Source of the DNA: Mycobacterium sp. AT1
Lineage (GTDB): Bacteria > Actinomycetota > Actinomycetes > Mycobacteriales > Mycobacteriaceae
NCBI RefSeq assembly: GCF_002043095.1
Contig: NZ_MVOC01000023.1
Coordinates: 38,167 to 102,166, forward strand
DNA: 64,000 bases
Direction: 5' to 3'
Below the pieces are notes generated by a model. The model had not been told where the DNA came from, ran no database searches, and was given only the letters and a program-made list of their open reading frames with translations. The translations under genes and the position numbers were made by a program. This document shows, piece by piece, positions 61,896-64,000 of the stretch. Position 1 is the stretch's first letter, and the number at the start of each line of letters is the position of its first letter.

Positions 61896-64000
61896 ATGAC
61901 GGCCACGATGACCGGTCCACCCCCTCCCGCTGACGTCGAGGTCGCCGGCCCCAAGCGCAACCTGATCTTCACCGCGGTGCTGCTGGGCATGCTGCTGGCG
62001 GCGCTGGACCAGACGATCGTGGCGACGGCGCTGCCGACCGTGGTGGCAGATCTTGGTGGCGCCGGCCACCAGGCGTGGGTGGTGACCAGTTATCTGCTCG
62101 CCTCGACCGTGGTGACGGCGATCGTCGGCAAGCTCGGCGACCTGTTCGGCCGCAAGCCGGTCTTCATCGCGGCGGTGCTGTTCTTCATGGCCGGGTCGGT
62201 GCTGTGTGGCCTGGCCGGGTCGTTGCCGATGCTCGTCGCGGCACGGGCGCTGCAGGGCATCGGCGGCGGCGCCATCATGGTCACCGCCACCGCGGTGATC
62301 GGCGAGGTAATCCCGCTGCGCGAACGCGGCAAGTACCAGGGCGCCCTCGGCGCGGTGTTCGGCGTGACGACGGTGATCGGCCCGCTGCTCGGCGGGTTCT
62401 TCACCGACCATTTGAGCTGGCGCTGGGCGTTCTGGATCAACGTGCCCGTGGCCGTCGTGGTGCTGATCGTCGCCGTCATCGCCATCCCCAACCTGGGCCG
62501 CAAGGCGCGCCCGGTCATCGACTACGCAGGCATCGTGCTGGTCGGCGTCGGCGCCACCGGACTCACGTTGGCCACCAGCTGGGGCGGCAGCGAGTATGCG
62601 TGGGGCTCGCTGATGATCATCGGCCTGTTCGTCGGGTCGGTGATCGCGATCGCCGCCTTCATCGCCGTCGAACTGCGCGCCAAGGAACCCATCCTGCCGA
62701 TGCGGCTGTTCCGCGAGCCGGTGTTCGCGGTGTGCTGCGCGCTGTCGTTCGTCGTCGGCTTCGCGATGCTTGGCGCGTTGACGTTCCTGCCGACGTTCAT
62801 GCAGTTCGTCGACGGCGTCTCGGCCACCACGTCGGGGCTGCACACCCTGCCGATGGTGCTCGGGCTGCTGACGATGTCGATGAGCAGCGGCGTGATCGTC
62901 GGCCGCACCGGGAAGTACAAGATCTTCCCGGTCGTCGGCACGGCGGTGATGGCCGTCGGCTTCGTGCTGTTGTCGCGGATGGGTCCGGACACCTCCACCC
63001 TGGTGCAGTCGCTGTACCTGGTGGTCCTTGGCGCGGGCATCGGCATGTGCATGCAGGTGCTCGTCCTGATCGTGCAGAACACCGTCGACTTCGCCGATCT
63101 GGGCGTCGCGACGTCGGGCGTCACGTTCTTCCGGACCATCGGCAGCTCGTTCGGTGCGGCGGTGTTCGGGTCGTTGTTCAACAACTTCCTGACCGACCCG
63201 CTCGCCGACGCCGTGGCCAAGAGCGGCGCACCGGCCGCGGCGGCGCAGTCCCCGGACGCGCTGCACGCGTTGTCCCCGGAGATGGCCGCCCCGATCGCGT
63301 CGGCCTACGCCGATGCCCTCGACCAGGTGTTCCTCTACGCCGCGCCGGTGGCCGTCGTGGGATTCGTGTTGGCGCTGATGCTCAAGCAGGTTCCGTTGCG
63401 CAGCAACGACGTCAGCATCGCCGCCGACATGGGCGAGGGCTTCGCGATGCCGACCACCGACTCGCCGGACCAGCTGCTGGAGAACGCCGTCGGCCGGTTG
63501 ATCAAGCAGGGGTCCGGCATGCAGTTGCGCGCCATCGCGGAGCGGCCAGGCAGCAAGCTCGACATCAGCAGGCTGTGGGCGCTGCTGCAGGTCTACCGGT
63601 TCGGGCAGGCCGCGGGGCAGGCCCGGCTCAGCGACATCGCCGAACACGTGCGCGTGCCGCGGGAGATCCTCGAACCGGCCTTCGACCGGCTGGCGCTGAC
63701 CGGCTACGCGGCGCGCACCCAGGATCAGTTCTGGCTGACGCCGGCCGGGGCTCGCGAGGTGGAGCTGGTACGCGCGCAGACCTTGGAGTGGTTGACCAGC
63801 GGGCTCACCCAGTCGGCCGGGCTGCACATCCAGCCCGACCGCACCCAGGTCAAGGAAGTGCTCGAGCGCATCTCGCAAGACGTTCTGGTGCAACGGGATT
63901 ACACCGAGGACGCGACGCAGGCGATGCGGATGCGGCCGCCGCGCCGGGCACCGCAGCCACCGCGTCGACCCCCGGCGCCCATGCCACCGCGCGGCCAGCA
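61896..64000 (+). CDS. DHA2-family MFS drug exporter with fused winged-helix tail, 3' end cut
   Basis: The frame runs off the window end without a stop; 701 residues are visible. About 14 helices are expected (22-530). [20 protein letters not shown] (motif D1-like) and the motif A loop [11 protein letters not shown] (79-88) mark the DHA2/EmrB family; [10 protein letters not shown] is motif B-like and [18 protein letters not shown] motif C, that of antiporters. After about residue 540 a soluble domain ([20 protein letters not shown], then [20 protein letters not shown] and [15 protein letters not shown]) looks like a winged helix. Its Pro/Arg-rich end is cut. Similar to Rv1877 of M. tuberculosis from memory. 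Confidence 0.9.
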   Translation, partial: MTATMTGPPPPADVEVAGPKRNLIFTAVLLGMLLAALDQTIVATALPTVVADLGGAGHQAWVVTSYLLASTVVTAIVGKLGDLFGRKPVFIAAVLFFMAGSVLCGLAGSLPMLVAARALQGIGGGAIMVTATAVIGEVIPLRERGKYQGALGAVFGVTTVIGPLLGGFFTDHLSWRWAFWINVPVAVVVLIVAVIAIPNLGRKARPVIDYAGIVLVGVGATGLTLATSWGGSEYAWGSLMIIGLFVGSVIAIAAFIAVELRAKEPILPMRLFREPVFAVCCALSFVVGFAMLGALTFLPTFMQFVDGVSATTSGLHTLPMVLGLLTMSMSSGVIVGRTGKYKIFPVVGTAVMAVGFVLLSRMGPDTSTLVQSLYLVVLGAGIGMCMQVLVLIVQNTVDFADLGVATSGVTFFRTIGSSFGAAVFGSLFNNFLTDPLADAVAKSGAPAAAAQSPDALHALSPEMAAPIASAYADALDQVFLYAAPVAVVGFVLALMLKQVPLRSNDVSIAADMGEGFAMPTTDSPDQLLENAVGRLIKQGSGMQLRAIAERPGSKLDISRLWALLQVYRFGQAAGQARLSDIAEHVRVPREILEPAFDRLALTGYAARTQDQFWLTPAGAREVELVRAQTLEWLTSGLTQSAGLHIQPDRTQVKEVLERISQDVLVQRDYTEDATQAMRMRPPRRAPQPPRRPPAPMPPRGQ

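Noticed and set aside
61866..63893. A 675-codon minus-strand open frame opposite the MFS gene
   Set aside because: Translation is rich in His, Gln, Arg and Asp without domains; the plus strand encodes a clear transporter.

Overview
The window is high-GC DNA with dense, often overlapping genes and frequent GTG starts. Its first half is collinear with the menaquinone region of Mycobacterium tuberculosis (Rv0552-Rv0566c: menC, bpoC, menD, an Rv0556-like gene, mgtA, menG, menJ, grcC1, htpX, gpsA, yajQ, tRNA-Tyr). With MmpS/MmpL, a DUF7159-type protein and several PknB-type kinases, this points to a fast-growing Mycobacterium (Mycolicibacterium-like). I see no insertion sequence, prophage or CRISPR array. 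Organism and synteny calls come from memory of family sequences, not from a search.

Bases 1-22,000 hold the end of a YtcJ-like amidohydrolase, a FadD-type acyl-CoA ligase, an acyltransferase, and the menaquinone genes menC, menD, menG and menJ with the prenyl synthase grcC1. Among them lie bpoC, mgtA, a DsbA-like lipoprotein, a CLC antiporter, an SDR enzyme and a 916-residue LuxR-type ATPase regulator where M. tuberculosis has Rv0559c/Rv0560c. htpX, gpsA, two secreted proteins, yajQ and tRNA-Tyr follow. Several start codons lie 6-7 bases after a TANNNT -10 hexamer, as in mycobacterial leaderless transcripts. acyltransferase and menC diverge from -10 hexamers that share one TA step.

Bases 22,000-36,700 are accessory metabolism. 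Small ANTAR and three-helix-bundle proteins come first. Then a leftward unit encodes hydroxypyruvate isomerase, tartronate semialdehyde reductase, a strikingly short glycerate-kinase-like protein and a second-type transketolase. A divergent LysR regulator follows. The rightward unit carries an APC permease, a sugar mutarotase-like protein, an aldose dehydrogenase, a sugar lactonase, a class III aminotransferase and an amidase. A 12-base motif is shared by the LysR and permease upstream regions.

Bases 36,700-47,400 hold an MmpS/MmpL export pair, a secreted protein, small proteins, a GAF-ANTAR regulator, a three-gene cassette (glycosyltransferase, alpha/alpha-barrel-like protein, transglutaminase) and a dehydrogenase resembling N5-(carboxyethyl)ornithine synthase.

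Bases 47,400-64,000 open with the most unusual gene: a Ser/Thr kinase fused through one membrane helix to an amino-acid-type periplasmic binding domain, apparently a receptor kinase. A DUF7159-like protein follows, then a LacI-controlled sugar uptake and kinase operon ending in class II aldolase. Phosphoketolase, a STAS-like protein, a second receptor kinase and a DHA2 transporter with a fused winged-helix tail, cut by the window end, complete it. A palindromic DNA element lies before both the DUF7159-like gene and the second kinase.
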